Source: Synechococcus sp. LTW-R (lineage in GTDB: Bacteria > Cyanobacteriota > Cyanobacteriia > PCC-6307 > Cyanobiaceae). From it: a stretch of DNA of 64,000 nt. The position numbers were made by a program, and so were the translations under genes. Shown here piece by piece: positions 42,008-51,466 of this stretch. The stretch spans positions 124,001 to 188,000 of the forward strand of contig NZ_CP059060.1 of NCBI RefSeq assembly GCF_014217875.1, in the 5' to 3' direction. The notes below the pieces were generated by a model, which worked only from the letters and a program-made list of their open reading frames with translations, had not been told where the DNA came from and searched no databases. Within the stretch, counting starts at the first letter, position 1, and each line of letters opens with the position of its first letter.

Positions 42008-42915
42008 GCGCCGCTGCCGGGCTTGGCCACGTGGGGCAGGCCCCAGCCGAGCTTGTTGCGCAGCACCTGGAAGAACTCATGGTCCGCCAGGCGCACGAAG
42101 CGCACGGGGTGCTCGCTGCGGCGGATTAGGACCCGATCCTCCGGCCAGACGTAGCAACCGGCGCTGCCGTCCACGACCATCATCAGCCGCTCGGGGGTGG
42201 CCGGGAAGACTGTCACCGGCTCGTGATCACTGAAGACCAGGGCCCGAGACGCCAGGGAGTGGGGGGCGATCGGGGTGAGCTGCAGCACCGGGCAGTCGGG
42301 GCTGATCACCGGTCCGCCGGCGCTCAGGGCGTAAGCGGTGGAGCCGGTCGGGGTCGAAAGGATGACGCCATCGGCGGCGATGTCCACCGGGGCGTGGCGG
42401 CCGACGGCGATCTCGAAATGGCACATCGAGGTGATGGGCTCGCGGTGCAGCGCCATCTCGTTCAGGCAGAGCAGCTCCCAGCGGCGCTGGTCCCCGCGCA
42501 TCACGGTCACCACCAACGTGGTCCGCTCCTCGACGGTCCAGTCGCCGGCGATCACCTGGTCGAGGGCTTCCTCAAGCTTGGGGAGGTAGGTCTCCGCCAG
42601 GAAGCCCAGGTGCCCCGTGTTGATCGTCAGGATCGGCACGTCGATCGGTGCCGTCATCCGGGTGGCCGACAGCACGGTGCCGTCGCCCCCAAGCACCATC
42701 GCCATGTCCATCCCCGCTTCGAAGTGGGGGGGGACGCAGGCAACGTGCCCTTTGCTGCGCAGGTGCTGCTCAGGGTTGGCGAAACCGACCATCCCGGCGG
42801 CACTGCTGGCGCGCAGCACGTCGTAATCCGCCTCCTTAAGGCGGGCCTCAATGGTGTCGGCAGTGGACAGGGCCAGGTCCTTGCCGTCGTTAATGATCAG
42901 TCCGACGCAGGGCAA
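42004..42915 (-). CDS. nadK: NAD kinase
   Basis: ATP-NAD kinase making NADP+. GGDGT ([13 protein letters not shown]) binds the phosphate donor; [10 protein letters not shown] and [16 protein letters not shown] are further family motifs. I use the TTG at 42915 (reading [15 protein letters not shown]), because the longer frame to 43005 would run into pheS. Length 303 aa, normal for the family. Confidence 0.93.
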   Translation of the reverse strand: MPCVGLIINDGKDLALSTADTIEARLKEADYDVLRASSAAGMVGFANPEQHLRSKGHVACVPPHFEAGMDMAMVLGGDGTVLSATRMTAPIDVPILTINTGHLGFLAETYLPKLEEALDQVIAGDWTVEERTTLVVTVMRGDQRRWELLCLNEMALHREPITSMCHFEIAVGRHAPVDIAADGVILSTPTGSTAYALSAGGPVISPDCPVLQLTPIAPHSLASRALVFSDHEPVTVFPATPERLMMVVDGSAGCYVWPEDRVLIRRSEHPVRFVRLADHEFFQVLRNKLGWGLPHVAKPGSGA

Positions 42916-42952
42916 AGAGCGGCTCAGGTGGTCCCCCCAGAGTTTATGGGGA

Positions 42953-43960
42953 TCAGAACTGTTCGAGGAAACGCAGGTCGCTGGTGAAGAGGCGACGGAT
43001 GTCATCGATGCCGTGGCGCACCATGCAGAAGCGCTCCACCCCCAGGCCAGCGGCGAATCCGCTGTAGCGCTCTGGGTCGATGCCCATGCCCTGGAGCACC
43101 GCCGGATCGACCATGCCGCAGCCCATCACCTCGAGCCAGCGGCCGCGCCACTGCACGTCCACCTCTGCGGAGGGCTCGGTGAAGGGGAAGTAGCTGGCGC
43201 GGAAGCGCACTGGCAGATCACCAAAGAACTGCTGCAGGAACGAGGTCACCGTGCCGCGGAGGTGGCTGAAGTCCAGGCCCTCATCGATGGCCAGCACCTC
43301 GACTTGGTGGAAGACCGGGGAATGGGTGGCGTCGACGGCATCGCGGCGATAGACGCGGCCCGGGGCAATGATCCGGATTGGCGGGGCGTTGTTCTCCAGG
43401 TGGCGGATCTGCACCGGTGAGGTGTGGGTGCGCAGCAGCTGGTGATCACCCAAGTAAAAGGTGTCCTGCATGTCCCGGGCCGGGTGATGCTCGGGGATGT
43501 TCAGGGCGGTGAAGTTATAGAAGTCGCTCTCGATCTCAGGCCCTTCTTCCACCTGGTAACCCAGGCCCGAGAAAATATCGACGATCTCTTCCACCGTGCT
43601 GATCAGGGGGTGGCGGTGGCCCACCGGCGTGAAGCTGGCCGGCATGGTCACGTCCAGGGTCTCGCTGGCGATGCGCTCGGCCATGGCCGCGCTCTTCACC
43701 GCTTTGAGGCGATCGCTCAGCAGGGTTTGCACCTGCTCTTTAAGGACGTTCGCTCGTTGTCCTACCAGCGGACGTTCGTCGCCGGGCAGCTTGCCCATCG
43801 CGCCGAGCACCCCGGAGAGGCGACCCTTCTTGCCCAACAGACCAACGCGCAGGTCTTCGAGGGCGGCGGCATCAGCGGCGGCAGCGATCTCTTGGGCGGC
43901 CTGGGCCTCCAGCTGATCCAGTTGATCGGTGAGCTGCTGCAGGCTGACGGTGGCGCTCAA
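42953..43960 (-). CDS. pheS: Phenylalanyl-tRNA synthetase alpha subunit
   Basis: A 335-aa class II synthetase subunit. After the N-terminal coiled coil comes the catalytic domain: [19 protein letters not shown], motif 2 in [17 protein letters not shown], and motif 3 in [18 protein letters not shown]. The beta subunit is not in the window, as is usual in cyanobacteria. Confidence 0.97.
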   Translation of the reverse strand: MSATVSLQQLTDQLDQLEAQAAQEIAAAADAAALEDLRVGLLGKKGRLSGVLGAMGKLPGDERPLVGQRANVLKEQVQTLLSDRLKAVKSAAMAERIASETLDVTMPASFTPVGHRHPLISTVEEIVDIFSGLGYQVEEGPEIESDFYNFTALNIPEHHPARDMQDTFYLGDHQLLRTHTSPVQIRHLENNAPPIRIIAPGRVYRRDAVDATHSPVFHQVEVLAIDEGLDFSHLRGTVTSFLQQFFGDLPVRFRASYFPFTEPSAEVDVQWRGRWLEVMGCGMVDPAVLQGMGIDPERYSGFAAGLGVERFCMVRHGIDDIRRLFTSDLRFLEQF

Positions 43961-44029
43961 GGATCGGCTTCAACGACCGCCGACTTTAGGTAGACGCCTG
44001 CTTAGCCTCGGGCCAGGCGAGAGGACAGC

Positions 44030-44818
44030 GTGCGGATCCTGATCAGTAATGACGATGGCGTCTTCGCTGATGGCATCCGTGCCTTGGCGGCTGAAGCCCT
44101 GCGGCGAGGGCACCAGGTCACGGTGGTTTGCCCTGATCAAGAGCGCTCCGCCACGGGCCATGGCCTGACCCTGCAATCCCCCCTGCGGGCGGAGCGGGCC
44201 GATGAGCTCTTTGCCGATGGCGTCACGGCCTGGGCCTGCAGCGGCACCCCCAGCGACTGCGTCAAGTTGGCCCTGTTTGCCCTGCTGGAGGAGTGGCCTG
44301 ACATGGTCCTCTCCGGCATTAACCACGGCCCCAACCTCGGCACCGACACCTTGTATTCGGGCACGGTCAGTGCCGCGATGGAGGGCACGATCGAAGGCCT
44401 GCCCGCCCTGGCGGTGAGCTGCGCGGATTACAAGTGGCGCGAGTTCGAGGCCTCCGCCCGCATCGCCTTGGATGTGGCCGAGCAGAGCCGCCGCGAAGAC
44501 TGGGATAAGGGGATGCTGCTGAACCTCAACGTTCCGGCTCTGCCCCTGGAGTCCATCGGCCAGCTGCGCTGGTGCCGCAAGGCGGTGCGCCGCTACACCG
44601 ATCAATTCGTCAAGCGCAGCGACCCTCGGGGCCGCACCTACTTCTGGTTGGCCGGCGAGGTGGCCAATGACCTGGAGGCCGAGGTGGCGGGGCCCAAGGA
44701 GTGGCCCATCGATGTGGCCCACGTGGCGGATGGCGGCGTCTCGCTGACCCCGCTGCAGCCCGAGCTGTTCTGGCGCGGCGATCTCTCAGCCCTGAAGCAG
44801 CCTCACTTCGCGCGGTAG
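44030..44818 (+). CDS. surE: 5'-nucleotidase SurE
   Basis: A 262-aa metal-dependent nucleotidase. [15 protein letters not shown] gives the Asp pair, [12 protein letters not shown] and [19 protein letters not shown] the rest of the active site. It starts at GTG. The 3' end overlaps the convergent DUF3611 gene by 16 nt. Confidence 0.95.
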   Translation: MRILISNDDGVFADGIRALAAEALRRGHQVTVVCPDQERSATGHGLTLQSPLRAERADELFADGVTAWACSGTPSDCVKLALFALLEEWPDMVLSGINHGPNLGTDTLYSGTVSAAMEGTIEGLPALAVSCADYKWREFEASARIALDVAEQSRREDWDKGMLLNLNVPALPLESIGQLRWCRKAVRRYTDQFVKRSDPRGRTYFWLAGEVANDLEAEVAGPKEWPIDVAHVADGGVSLTPLQPELFWRGDLSALKQPHFAR

Positions 44819-45378
44819 ATCCGCTGCAGGAACCAGAGCGAGAAGATCAGGCCGATGGTGTGGGCGAAGAGCACCTGGGTGTTGCTCAGTACCGAGAGCA
44901 TCTCGATCGAGGTGATCGGGTAGCCCACCAAGCTGCGCGCGCTGGTTCCGCCCACCGGAGAGCCAAAGAAGCCCGGGGCTTGCAGCGAGGCCTGAACAAA
45001 GAGGCTGCCGGCGAGGGACTGGTAGCCCACTGAGGCAAAGACCAGGCCCAGAACGTCCGCGAGCAGTCCCCGTTTGATCAGCTTTGCGGCCTCGCTGCGG
45101 CTGGGCTTGGCGCTGCTGCCCAGCGCTCGGCCGAGGCGAACGATCAGCCAGCCCTGCCAGAGGCTGTAGAGCAGCACAAAGAAGGAGAGGGTCGTCAGCG
45201 ACAGGCCCGGGCCCAGGCCCAGGGCGCGCTCGGAATTGCGGGCCAGGCTGCCGCCGATGTTGTTGAAGAGCAGGACTCCCACCACGACGATCCCCAGGGC
45301 GGTCTGGGTCCAGAAGCGAATCCAGGCCATCCGCCTCAGCCCTAGGGAGAGCAGCTGAAAGTCGAGGCGATCGGCCAT
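44803..45378 (-). CDS. DUF3611 membrane protein (Tic21/PIC1-like)
   Basis: A 191-aa protein with four membrane helices ([76 protein letters not shown]). Chloroplast relatives are Tic21/PIC1, linked to protein import or iron transport; the cyanobacterial role is unsettled. I start at MADRLDF (45378). Confidence 0.83.
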   Translation of the reverse strand: MADRLDFQLLSLGLRRMAWIRFWTQTALGIVVVGVLLFNNIGGSLARNSERALGLGPGLSLTTLSFFVLLYSLWQGWLIVRLGRALGSSAKPSRSEAAKLIKRGLLADVLGLVFASVGYQSLAGSLFVQASLQAPGFFGSPVGGTSARSLVGYPITSIEMLSVLSNTQVLFAHTIGLIFSLWFLQRIYRAK

Positions 45379-45494
45379 GGGACGTGGGGGGATGCCCAAA
45401 CCTGCCATGGGAGAATGACTCTGGCGAGGCCTCGAGCGCTTTTGGTTGTGATTGCAGCGCTCAAGATTGAGCCCCTGTCCGCTGGCGCAGCTCT

Positions 45495-46433
45495 GTGATT
45501 CCGCTGCTCGAGCCAGGGCAAGCGAAGGGGCCCACGGCGGTGGCCCTCGGCAGCTTTGACGGTCTGCATCCAGGCCACCGCAGCGTGATTGCGGCCGTCA
45601 CCGACCGCGCCGGCCAACGGGGCCTGGTGCCCACTGTGGTGAGTTTCTGGCCCCACCCGCGGGAGGTCCTCTTCGGCGAGCCCCGCTTGCGGCTGGACTT
45701 GCCCGCCGAGAAATTGGCCCTGCTGGAGCCCCTGGGGATCGAGCAGCTGGTGCTGGTGCCCTTCACCCGTGCGCTGGCTGCCCTCTCACCGGAAGCCTTT
45801 GTCCACGAGGTGCTGCATGGGCAGCTCCAGGCCGGCCTGGTGGTGGTGGGCGAGAACTTCCGGTTTGGGGCGGGCCGAAGCGGCACGACCGAGACCCTGC
45901 GGCAACTGGGAGCCGAGCGGGGCATCGACGTTCAGATCCAACCCCTGCTCGCGGAAGGGAGTGAGCAATTCAGCAGCAGTCGCATCCGCCGTGCCCTCGC
46001 GGGCGGGGACCTCAAGGAGGCGACCAGGCTCCTGGGCCGCCCCTATCGCTTTGGCGGCAGCGTGGTCAGCGGCCGTGGCTTAGGGCGTCAGCTGGGCTGG
46101 CCCACGGCCAACCTGCAGGTGGATGGCCGCAAGTTCCTGCCCCTGGAAGGGGTCTATGCCGCTTGGGCCTGGCTGGGGGATGAGCGGCTTCCGGCGGTGA
46201 TGAACCTGGGCCCTCAGCCCACGGTGGATCCCACGGCGCCCTCGGCCGTCGAAGTCCATCTGCTGGGGCGCAGCCTCGACCTCAACGGCAAAGAGCTGTT
46301 TGTGGAGCCGGTGGAGTTGCTGCGTAGGCAGCAGCGCTTCGAGAACCTTGAGGCCCTGGTGCAGCAGATCCAGCGGGATGCGGAGCGAGCGGCGGCGCTG
46401 CTGGACTCAGCTGCCGGGGTAGGCGTTGGTTAG
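45495..46433 (+). CDS. ribF: Riboflavin kinase/FAD synthetase RibF
   Basis: A 312-aa bifunctional enzyme making FMN and FAD. The N-terminal adenylyltransferase has GSFDGLHPGHRSVI and SSSRIRRAL; the C-terminal kinase has GRQLGWPTANLQ and GVYAAWAWLGDERLPAVMNL. It starts at GTG. Confidence 0.96.
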   Translation: MIPLLEPGQAKGPTAVALGSFDGLHPGHRSVIAAVTDRAGQRGLVPTVVSFWPHPREVLFGEPRLRLDLPAEKLALLEPLGIEQLVLVPFTRALAALSPEAFVHEVLHGQLQAGLVVVGENFRFGAGRSGTTETLRQLGAERGIDVQIQPLLAEGSEQFSSSRIRRALAGGDLKEATRLLGRPYRFGGSVVSGRGLGRQLGWPTANLQVDGRKFLPLEGVYAAWAWLGDERLPAVMNLGPQPTVDPTAPSAVEVHLLGRSLDLNGKELFVEPVELLRRQQRFENLEALVQQIQRDAERAAALLDSAAGVGVG

Positions 46434-46547
46434 GCCCCAGCTGATGAAGGCGGCGATCGCCCCCAGCAGCAGAATCCCTGAGATCAGCACCACCATTGGG
46501 CTGTCGGATTCGCCCTGGGCCATCGCCATTCCTGTTGGATTGCGCAT
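46407..46547 (-). CDS. Small single-pass membrane protein (46 aa)
   Basis: It begins MRNPTGMAMAQGESDSP, followed by a membrane helix (MVVLISGILLLGAIAAFISW) and LTNAYPGS. ATGs at 46529 and 46523 are alternative starts. It overlaps the end of ribF by 27 nt on the opposite strand. The much longer minus frame continuing upstream is a shadow of thiE. Confidence 0.68.
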   Translation of the reverse strand: MRNPTGMAMAQGESDSPMVVLISGILLLGAIAAFISWGLTNAYPGS

Positions 46548-46583
46548 CAAACCTAAGCAGAGAGTCCTGCCCCTGCAGACGCC

Positions 46584-47648
46584 ATGACCACACCTGAACA
46601 GCCGGCTGCGGTTTTGCGGTTGCTGGACGCCAACCTCGACCGCGCCCGCGAGGGGTTGCGGGTGATCGAGGACTGGTGCCGTTTTGGCCTCGATCGGGCC
46701 GATCTGGTGGCCCGCAGCAAGGACATGCGCCAGCGCTTGGGGCGTCTGCATGACGAGCGCTACAAGCAGGCCCGCGACGCCGCCGGTGATGTCGCGACGG
46801 GGATGGCCCATCCGGCCCAGCGGGAGCGCGAACAGCCGCAGGCCGTGGTTGCAGCCAACTGCGGCCGGGTCCAGGAGGCCCTGCGGGTCTTGGAGGAATT
46901 CGGGCGGGGGTTGGATGATCGCCTGGCTGAGGAGGCCGCGGCGGTTCGCTACGCCCTCTACGACCTGGAGGTAGATGTGATCCGAGCCAGTGCCGGCGGG
47001 CAGGAGCGGCGCGAACGCCTGCGGGCGGCGCGCCTGTATCTCGTGACCAGTCCGTCGCCTCGGCTGGAGGCCGTCGTGGAGGCGGCGCTCGAGGGGGGCG
47101 TCCGTTTGGTGCAGTACCGCGCCAAGGACGGAAGCCTGGCGCCCGACGGCCAACCGATCACCGATGCCGTTCGTCTGCAGCAGGCCCAGGCGTTGCGCCA
47201 GCTCTGCAGCCGCTATGGCGCCCTCTTTCTGGTCAATGACCGCATCGACATCGCCCTGGCGGTGGATGCCGATGGCGTGCACCTCGGCCAGGGGGATCTG
47301 CCGCCGGCCCTGGCCCGGCAACTGCTCGGCCCGGAGAAGTTGATTGGCCGCAGCACCCACGCCCTGGCGCAGTTGCAGCAGGCGATGCGCGATGGCTGTG
47401 ATTACGTCGGCGTTGGGCCGGTGAATGCCACCCCGACCAAGCCTGGCCGTGAGCCGGTTGGGCTCGATTACGTCCGGCAGGCCGCCGCGGAAAGCGCCAT
47501 CCCCTTCTTTGCCATCGGGGGGATTGAGGCGGCGAACCTGCAGGCCGTGTTGGACACCGGTGCCACCCAGGTGGCAGTCGTGCGGGCGATCACCGAGGCT
47601 GCGGATCCGGCCCAGGCCGCCCGGGACCTGCTGGAGATGCTGCAGTGA
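46584..47648 (+). CDS. thiE: Thiamine-phosphate synthase, two-domain ThiE
   Basis: A 354-aa protein. The N-terminal helical domain (about 1-140, ANLDRAREGLRVIEDWCRFG) is the cyanobacterial extension. The C-terminal TIM barrel joins HMP-PP and thiazole phosphate: VQYRAKDGS, FLVNDRIDIALAVDADGVHL, GRSTHALAQL, DYVGVGPVNATPTKPG. It overlaps thiS by 4 nt. Confidence 0.95.
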   Translation: MTTPEQPAAVLRLLDANLDRAREGLRVIEDWCRFGLDRADLVARSKDMRQRLGRLHDERYKQARDAAGDVATGMAHPAQREREQPQAVVAANCGRVQEALRVLEEFGRGLDDRLAEEAAAVRYALYDLEVDVIRASAGGQERRERLRAARLYLVTSPSPRLEAVVEAALEGGVRLVQYRAKDGSLAPDGQPITDAVRLQQAQALRQLCSRYGALFLVNDRIDIALAVDADGVHLGQGDLPPALARQLLGPEKLIGRSTHALAQLQQAMRDGCDYVGVGPVNATPTKPGREPVGLDYVRQAAAESAIPFFAIGGIEAANLQAVLDTGATQVAVVRAITEAADPAQAARDLLEMLQ

Positions 47649-47851
47649 TTGAGATCCGCGTCAACGGCGAAGCCACCAGCTGCCCCGAGGGTTTGAACCT
47701 GGTGGAGATGCTCGAGCACCTCGGCTACCGCCCCCAGCTGGTGGTGGTGGAGTTCAACGGCGAGATCCTGCCGCGGGCCCGCTGGGCGGAACAGCCGGTT
47801 CGGGAAGCCGATGGTCTCGAGGTGGTCACCATCGTCGGCGGGGGTTCTTAG
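47645..47851 (+). CDS. thiS: Sulfur carrier protein ThiS
   Basis: A 68-aa ubiquitin-like sulfur carrier for thiazole synthesis. MIEIRVNGEATSCPEGLNLV opens the beta-grasp fold. The end reads VVTIVGGGS, so a Ser follows the usual C-terminal Gly-Gly. It would need trimming, or the Gly register is shifted. It is coupled to thiE (ATGA-type overlap). Confidence 0.9.
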   Translation: MIEIRVNGEATSCPEGLNLVEMLEHLGYRPQLVVVEFNGEILPRARWAEQPVREADGLEVVTIVGGGS

Positions 47852-47875
47852 ATTCCATCGAGCTAGAGCTCCGCC

Positions 47876-48832
47876 GTGGCCGCTTCACGTCCCTCCTCGC
47901 TCGTGCGCCGGCTGCTCAGTGGCTTGATGGTTCCGGCCCTGGTGCTCACGCTCCTCTTGGCGGTTCCCCAGGCGAGTCAGGCCGCCAGCGGTGGTCGCAT
48001 TGGTGGTGGCAGCTTCCGCTCCGCTCCGATGCCCCGCAGCTATGGCGGGGGTGGCTACCGGGGCGGCTACCGGGGCGGCGGTTATCAGCGCGGCTATGGC
48101 AGCGGCTTCGGCTTCCCCTTTGTGGTGCCCTTCTTCTTCGGCGGCGGCGGCCTCTTTGGCTTCTTGATCCTGATGGCCGTGGTCGGTTTGCTGGTGAACG
48201 CGGTGCGCGGCGGTGGCGGTGTGTCCTTGCCGGCGGGCATGCAGGGCGGTTCCATCGACCGCGCGCCGAGCGATGGTCCGGTCTCGATCGCCCAACTCCA
48301 GGTGGGCCTGTTGGCTTCGGCCCGGGAGCTGCAGCAGGACCTGCGCGACCTCGCCGGCCAGGCCGACACCAGCACCAGCAGCGGCCTGCAGCGCGTCTTG
48401 CAGGACAGCACACTCGCCCTGTTGCGCCAGCCTGATCTTTGGGTCTACGCCAATGCTGAGGTGGGGCATGTCCCCTTCCAGGCGGCGGAATCCACCTTCA
48501 ATCGCCTCTCGATGACCGAGCGCAGCAAGTTGCGCAGCGAGGTCACCAGCAACGTCTCGGGAACGGTGAGCACCAACGCCAGTGCCAAGGCCGGTGATGC
48601 CGATGCCGTCAGCGATTACATCGCGGTCACCCTCCTGGTGGCGAGCCGCACGCGCCTGAACCTCAAGCCGGTGAATGGTTCCGAGGAATTGCGCGAGACC
48701 CTGCGCATCCTGGGCTCCGTGCCCTCCAGCCAACTCTTGGCCCTCGAGGTGATCTGGCAGCCCGATGGCGCGGGTGACGTGCTGAGTGCCGATGAGCTGA
48801 TCACGGCCTACCCGCAGCTCAAGCACCTCTGA
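47876..48832 (+). CDS. DUF1517 membrane protein
   Basis: A 318-aa protein starting at GTG. A signal or anchor helix (VPALVLTLLLAVPQASQA) is followed by a Gly/Tyr/Arg-rich segment (GGGGYRGGYRGGG), a second membrane helix (LFGFLILMAVVGLLVNAV) and a soluble C-terminal domain with VSDYIAVTLLVASRTRL. This is the typical plan of DUF1517 thylakoid or envelope proteins. Confidence 0.87.
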   Translation: MAASRPSSLVRRLLSGLMVPALVLTLLLAVPQASQAASGGRIGGGSFRSAPMPRSYGGGGYRGGYRGGGYQRGYGSGFGFPFVVPFFFGGGGLFGFLILMAVVGLLVNAVRGGGGVSLPAGMQGGSIDRAPSDGPVSIAQLQVGLLASARELQQDLRDLAGQADTSTSSGLQRVLQDSTLALLRQPDLWVYANAEVGHVPFQAAESTFNRLSMTERSKLRSEVTSNVSGTVSTNASAKAGDADAVSDYIAVTLLVASRTRLNLKPVNGSEELRETLRILGSVPSSQLLALEVIWQPDGAGDVLSADELITAYPQLKHL

Positions 48833-48955
48833 ATTCGCTCTTCAGGTTTGCTCAAGATTTAGGGAATTAAAGAAACTCTTCGGCTCCTGATCGCCTCAAC
48901 TGGTTGTTGATCAGGGGGTTCAATCCGTAAAGTCGGAGAACTTCTTTTTTCATCC

Positions 48956-49120
48956 GTGTCCAGCCCGCGCCACAACGCCGAGACCTCCGCCATGAAGTGG
49001 CAGGCCAACGGTGAGCTGACGGGCGTGGACCTGCAGTCTCTGCTCAGTCGCCTGAACAAGGTGGAGACTGAAGAGCGGGCCCGTGAGCTGGAGTGGCTGA
49101 GCCGTCACGACGCGGTATAG
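48956..49120 (+). CDS. Conserved small hypothetical protein (54 aa)
   Basis: A GTG-started frame reading MSSPRHNAETSAMKWQANGE, then LQSLLSRLNKVETEERAREL and a final EWLSRHDAV. The high-GC codon use matches the core genome. It is probably soluble and helical; function is unknown. Confidence 0.62.
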   Translation: MSSPRHNAETSAMKWQANGELTGVDLQSLLSRLNKVETEERARELEWLSRHDAV

Positions 49121-49235
49121 GCGCTAGCGCGGCCGCCCAGCCGAGCCAATCCTGAAGGTCAGCCGCAGATTCGTCTCGCATCCGTTGCACCCCTCAGGGG
49201 TGCTCAGCACACTGCGGAGCACCGGCGTGGCGTGC

Positions 49236-49394
49236 ATGGCTCGGCGATCGATGCAGTGGGTGAACACCCCCGTGTTGATGGAGGCTTTGGACCGCTATGA
49301 ACAGGGGCGTCTGCCCCGCTCGATGCGTCTCTGGGTGGAGGCGGTGCTGGATCTGGAGCGCCCGCTTACCGCTCCGCTTCGGCCCCACTGCTGA
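49236..49394 (+). CDS. Small hypothetical protein (52 aa)
   Basis: MARRSMQWVNTPVLMEALDR, then YEQGRLPRSMRLWVEAVLDL. The frame overlaps the 3' end of larB by 29 nt in convergent orientation. An upstream start at 49185 adds 17 less protein-like residues. Confidence 0.55.
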   Translation: MARRSMQWVNTPVLMEALDRYEQGRLPRSMRLWVEAVLDLERPLTAPLRPHC

Positions 49395-50046
49395 GCAGGA
49401 TCCGCAGGGCGGCCATCGCGGCGCCATAGCCGTTGTCGATGTTCACCACGCTCAGGCCTGGGGCGCAGCTGGCCAGCATTCCGTGCAGGGCCGCCTGGCC
49501 GCCGGCACTCACGCCGTAGCCGACGCTCACCGGGACCCCGATCACTGGTTGGGGCAACAATCCGGCCAGCACAGTGGGCAAGGCTCCCTCCATTCCCGCG
49601 CAGGTGATCAGCACCCGGGCCTGGCGCAGGCGATCGAGTTGCCCCAGCAAGCGGTGGAGCCCCGCGACGCCCACATCAAGCACGCGCTCGCAGGCGATGC
49701 CATGCCACCGCAGGGCCAGTTGCGCTTCCGCGGCAACCGGCAAATCACTGGTGCCGCCACTGACCACCACCACCTCCCCCAACTCCGGACGGAGTGGGGC
49801 CGCAGCGCCCAGGCTGAGGCAGCGCGCCTCGGCGTGGAACTGAAGCTGCGGTTCATCCGGCAGGAGCGCTGCAACGGCTTGGGCCTTGGCGGGATCCACC
49901 CGGGTGGCCAGGGCCAATTCGCCGCTGCGCTGCTGCCGCACCAGGATCGCCGCGATCTGCTCGGCGGTTTTGTGCTCTCCCCAAATCGCTTCGGCCATGC
50001 CGAGGCGTTGCCGCCGCTCGAGATCCAGGCGGGCCAGCTCGCTCAT
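49366..50046 (-). CDS. larB: LarB, nickel-pincer cofactor synthesis (AIR-carboxylase-like)
   Basis: A 226-aa protein with the PurE-like C-terminal fold: VVVSGGTSDLPVAAEA, ITCAGMEGALPTVLAGL and GVPVSVGYGVSAGGQAAL. LarB carboxylates and hydrolyses nicotinate adenine dinucleotide for the lactate racemase cofactor. It is coupled to the upstream TIGR03792 gene by a 4-nt overlap. Confidence 0.9.
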   Translation of the reverse strand: MSELARLDLERRQRLGMAEAIWGEHKTAEQIAAILVRQQRSGELALATRVDPAKAQAVAALLPDEPQLQFHAEARCLSLGAAAPLRPELGEVVVVSGGTSDLPVAAEAQLALRWHGIACERVLDVGVAGLHRLLGQLDRLRQARVLITCAGMEGALPTVLAGLLPQPVIGVPVSVGYGVSAGGQAALHGMLASCAPGLSVVNIDNGYGAAMAALRILLSSGAEAER

Positions 50047-50474
50047 GCCGCCGGGATCAGTTCCCCTTCAAAGACAAGGGGGAATGGGTTGCCCTGGCGT
50101 TGGCCCGTGGCCTCGCGCGCGAGTTCTTCAAAGCGCGTTTGCACCGCTTCCACATCCGCCTCGGGGATGGCTTTCCATTGTTCGCGGCTGGCCCAGCGGA
50201 TCAGCAGCGTGCCTTCTTCGCGCGCGCTGTCCCAGAGCAGTTCGCGGCCCAGGAAGCCGTCTTGCTTCTGCAGCCAGGGTTCCCAACTGCCCTGCTCGGC
50301 CTCGAGCCAGGCCTGGCGACCATCCGCCGGCACCTTGATGCGCAGGTGCTCGACGACGACCACCTCGAGCTGACCGCCGGGCTGATCCGTGGCGGCGATC
50401 GCCACGTCGGGATGGCCGGCCAGCAGCATCGTCAGGCAAAGCACGAGTGCGGCGACCCTAGCGAGCAGGCTCAT
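50043..50474 (-). CDS. TIGR03792 family secreted protein
   Basis: A 143-aa protein with a signal peptide (residues about 1-28, cleaved near VAIAA). The mature domain contains [20 protein letters not shown] and [19 protein letters not shown], an ABM-like alpha-beta fold specific to cyanobacteria. ATGA overlaps link it to ispF and larB, so the three form one transcript. Confidence 0.85.
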   Translation of the reverse strand: MSLLARVAALVLCLTMLLAGHPDVAIAATDQPGGQLEVVVVEHLRIKVPADGRQAWLEAEQGSWEPWLQKQDGFLGRELLWDSAREEGTLLIRWASREQWKAIPEADVEAVQTRFEELAREATGQRQGNPFPLVFEGELIPAA

Positions 50475-50956
50475 GGGCGTTGCAGCAGGGCCACGGCCTG
50501 GGAGGAGATGCCTTCTTCGCGGCCCTCGGCGCCCAGCTTTTCATTGGTGGTGGCCTTCACCCCCACCTGATCGGGCTCCAGGCCCATTCGGGCCGCGATC
50601 GCAGAACGCATCGCTTCGATGTGGGGTTTGAGCTTCGGCCGCTCGGCGATCACAACGGAATCGACGTTGACCACGCTCCATCCACGCTCCTTAACGAGGG
50701 CGACGACCTGCTCCAGCAGCACCAGGCTGTCGGCCCCTTTCCATTGGGGGTCGTCGGGGGGGAAGTACTTGCCGATGTCCCCCAGGGAGAGGGCCCCGAG
50801 CAAGGCATCCATGATCGCGTGCACGAGCACATCGGCATCGCTGTGGCCATCGAGCCCCAGGCCGGCGGGGTGCTCTAACCGTTGGCCCCCCAGGATCAGC
50901 GGCCGACCCGGCACCAGCCGGTGGATGTCGTAGCCATTGCCGATCCGCAGCTGCAT
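50471..50956 (-). CDS. ispF: 2-C-methyl-D-erythritol 2,4-cyclodiphosphate synthase
   Basis: A 161-aa MEP-pathway enzyme. GYDIHRL and [20 protein letters not shown] provide the metal ligands; [19 protein letters not shown] is the substrate loop. The length is typical. Confidence 0.97.
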   Translation of the reverse strand: MQLRIGNGYDIHRLVPGRPLILGGQRLEHPAGLGLDGHSDADVLVHAIMDALLGALSLGDIGKYFPPDDPQWKGADSLVLLEQVVALVKERGWSVVNVDSVVIAERPKLKPHIEAMRSAIAARMGLEPDQVGVKATTNEKLGAEGREEGISSQAVALLQRP

Positions 50957-50984
50957 GGGTGCCGGTTGCGCTTGGTTTTGGAAC

Positions 50985-51410
50985 CTAGGCGTTCGGCAGC
51001 ACCTGCAGGTTGGTGCCGTCTCGGCCCATCACCAGCACCTGGCTGCCGGGCCTGAGTGCTTGGCCAGGCTCCAGGTTCTCCGCCGCCCAGCTTTGGCCAT
51101 GCCAGAGGACCCGCCCCTGGTCGCTTCCGGCATCAAAGCCACTGATCACCTCTGCGTACTGGGCCGCGTCGCTTTGGCGGATGGCCCGCTCCCGTTTGCG
51201 CGCCGACCAGCGCTGCAGCAGCACAAGTAGGGCGAGTGAGCCGGCGGCAAACAGCAGCAGCTGCAGCCCCAGGCTCAGGGGCAACCAGGCGCAGAGCAGC
51301 GAGACCAGCAGGGCGGCGAGGGCCGCGGCGAGCAGGCCGTCGAACTCCACCCCGAGCCACTCGAGGGCCAAGAGGGCCAAGGCAACCAGAAACCAGAGCA
51401 GCGCAGTCAC
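50985..51410 (-). CDS. NfeD-family membrane protein
   Basis: A 141-aa protein with two or three membrane helices followed by a C-terminal OB-fold ([19 protein letters not shown], then QSWAAEN). I start at GTG 51410 rather than the in-frame ATG at 51467, which would run into the divergent SPFH gene. NfeD proteins usually pair with SPFH partners, and here the neighbour is one. Confidence 0.82.
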   Translation of the reverse strand: MTALLWFLVALALLALEWLGVEFDGLLAAALAALLVSLLCAWLPLSLGLQLLLFAAGSLALLVLLQRWSARKRERAIRQSDAAQYAEVISGFDAGSDQGRVLWHGQSWAAENLEPGQALRPGSQVLVMGRDGTNLQVLPNA

Positions 51411-51466
51411 GGGGTTGCGATCAGGCAGCTGCTGCCTAGCTTGAAGGCGACGGAGCGATTGGGCCA

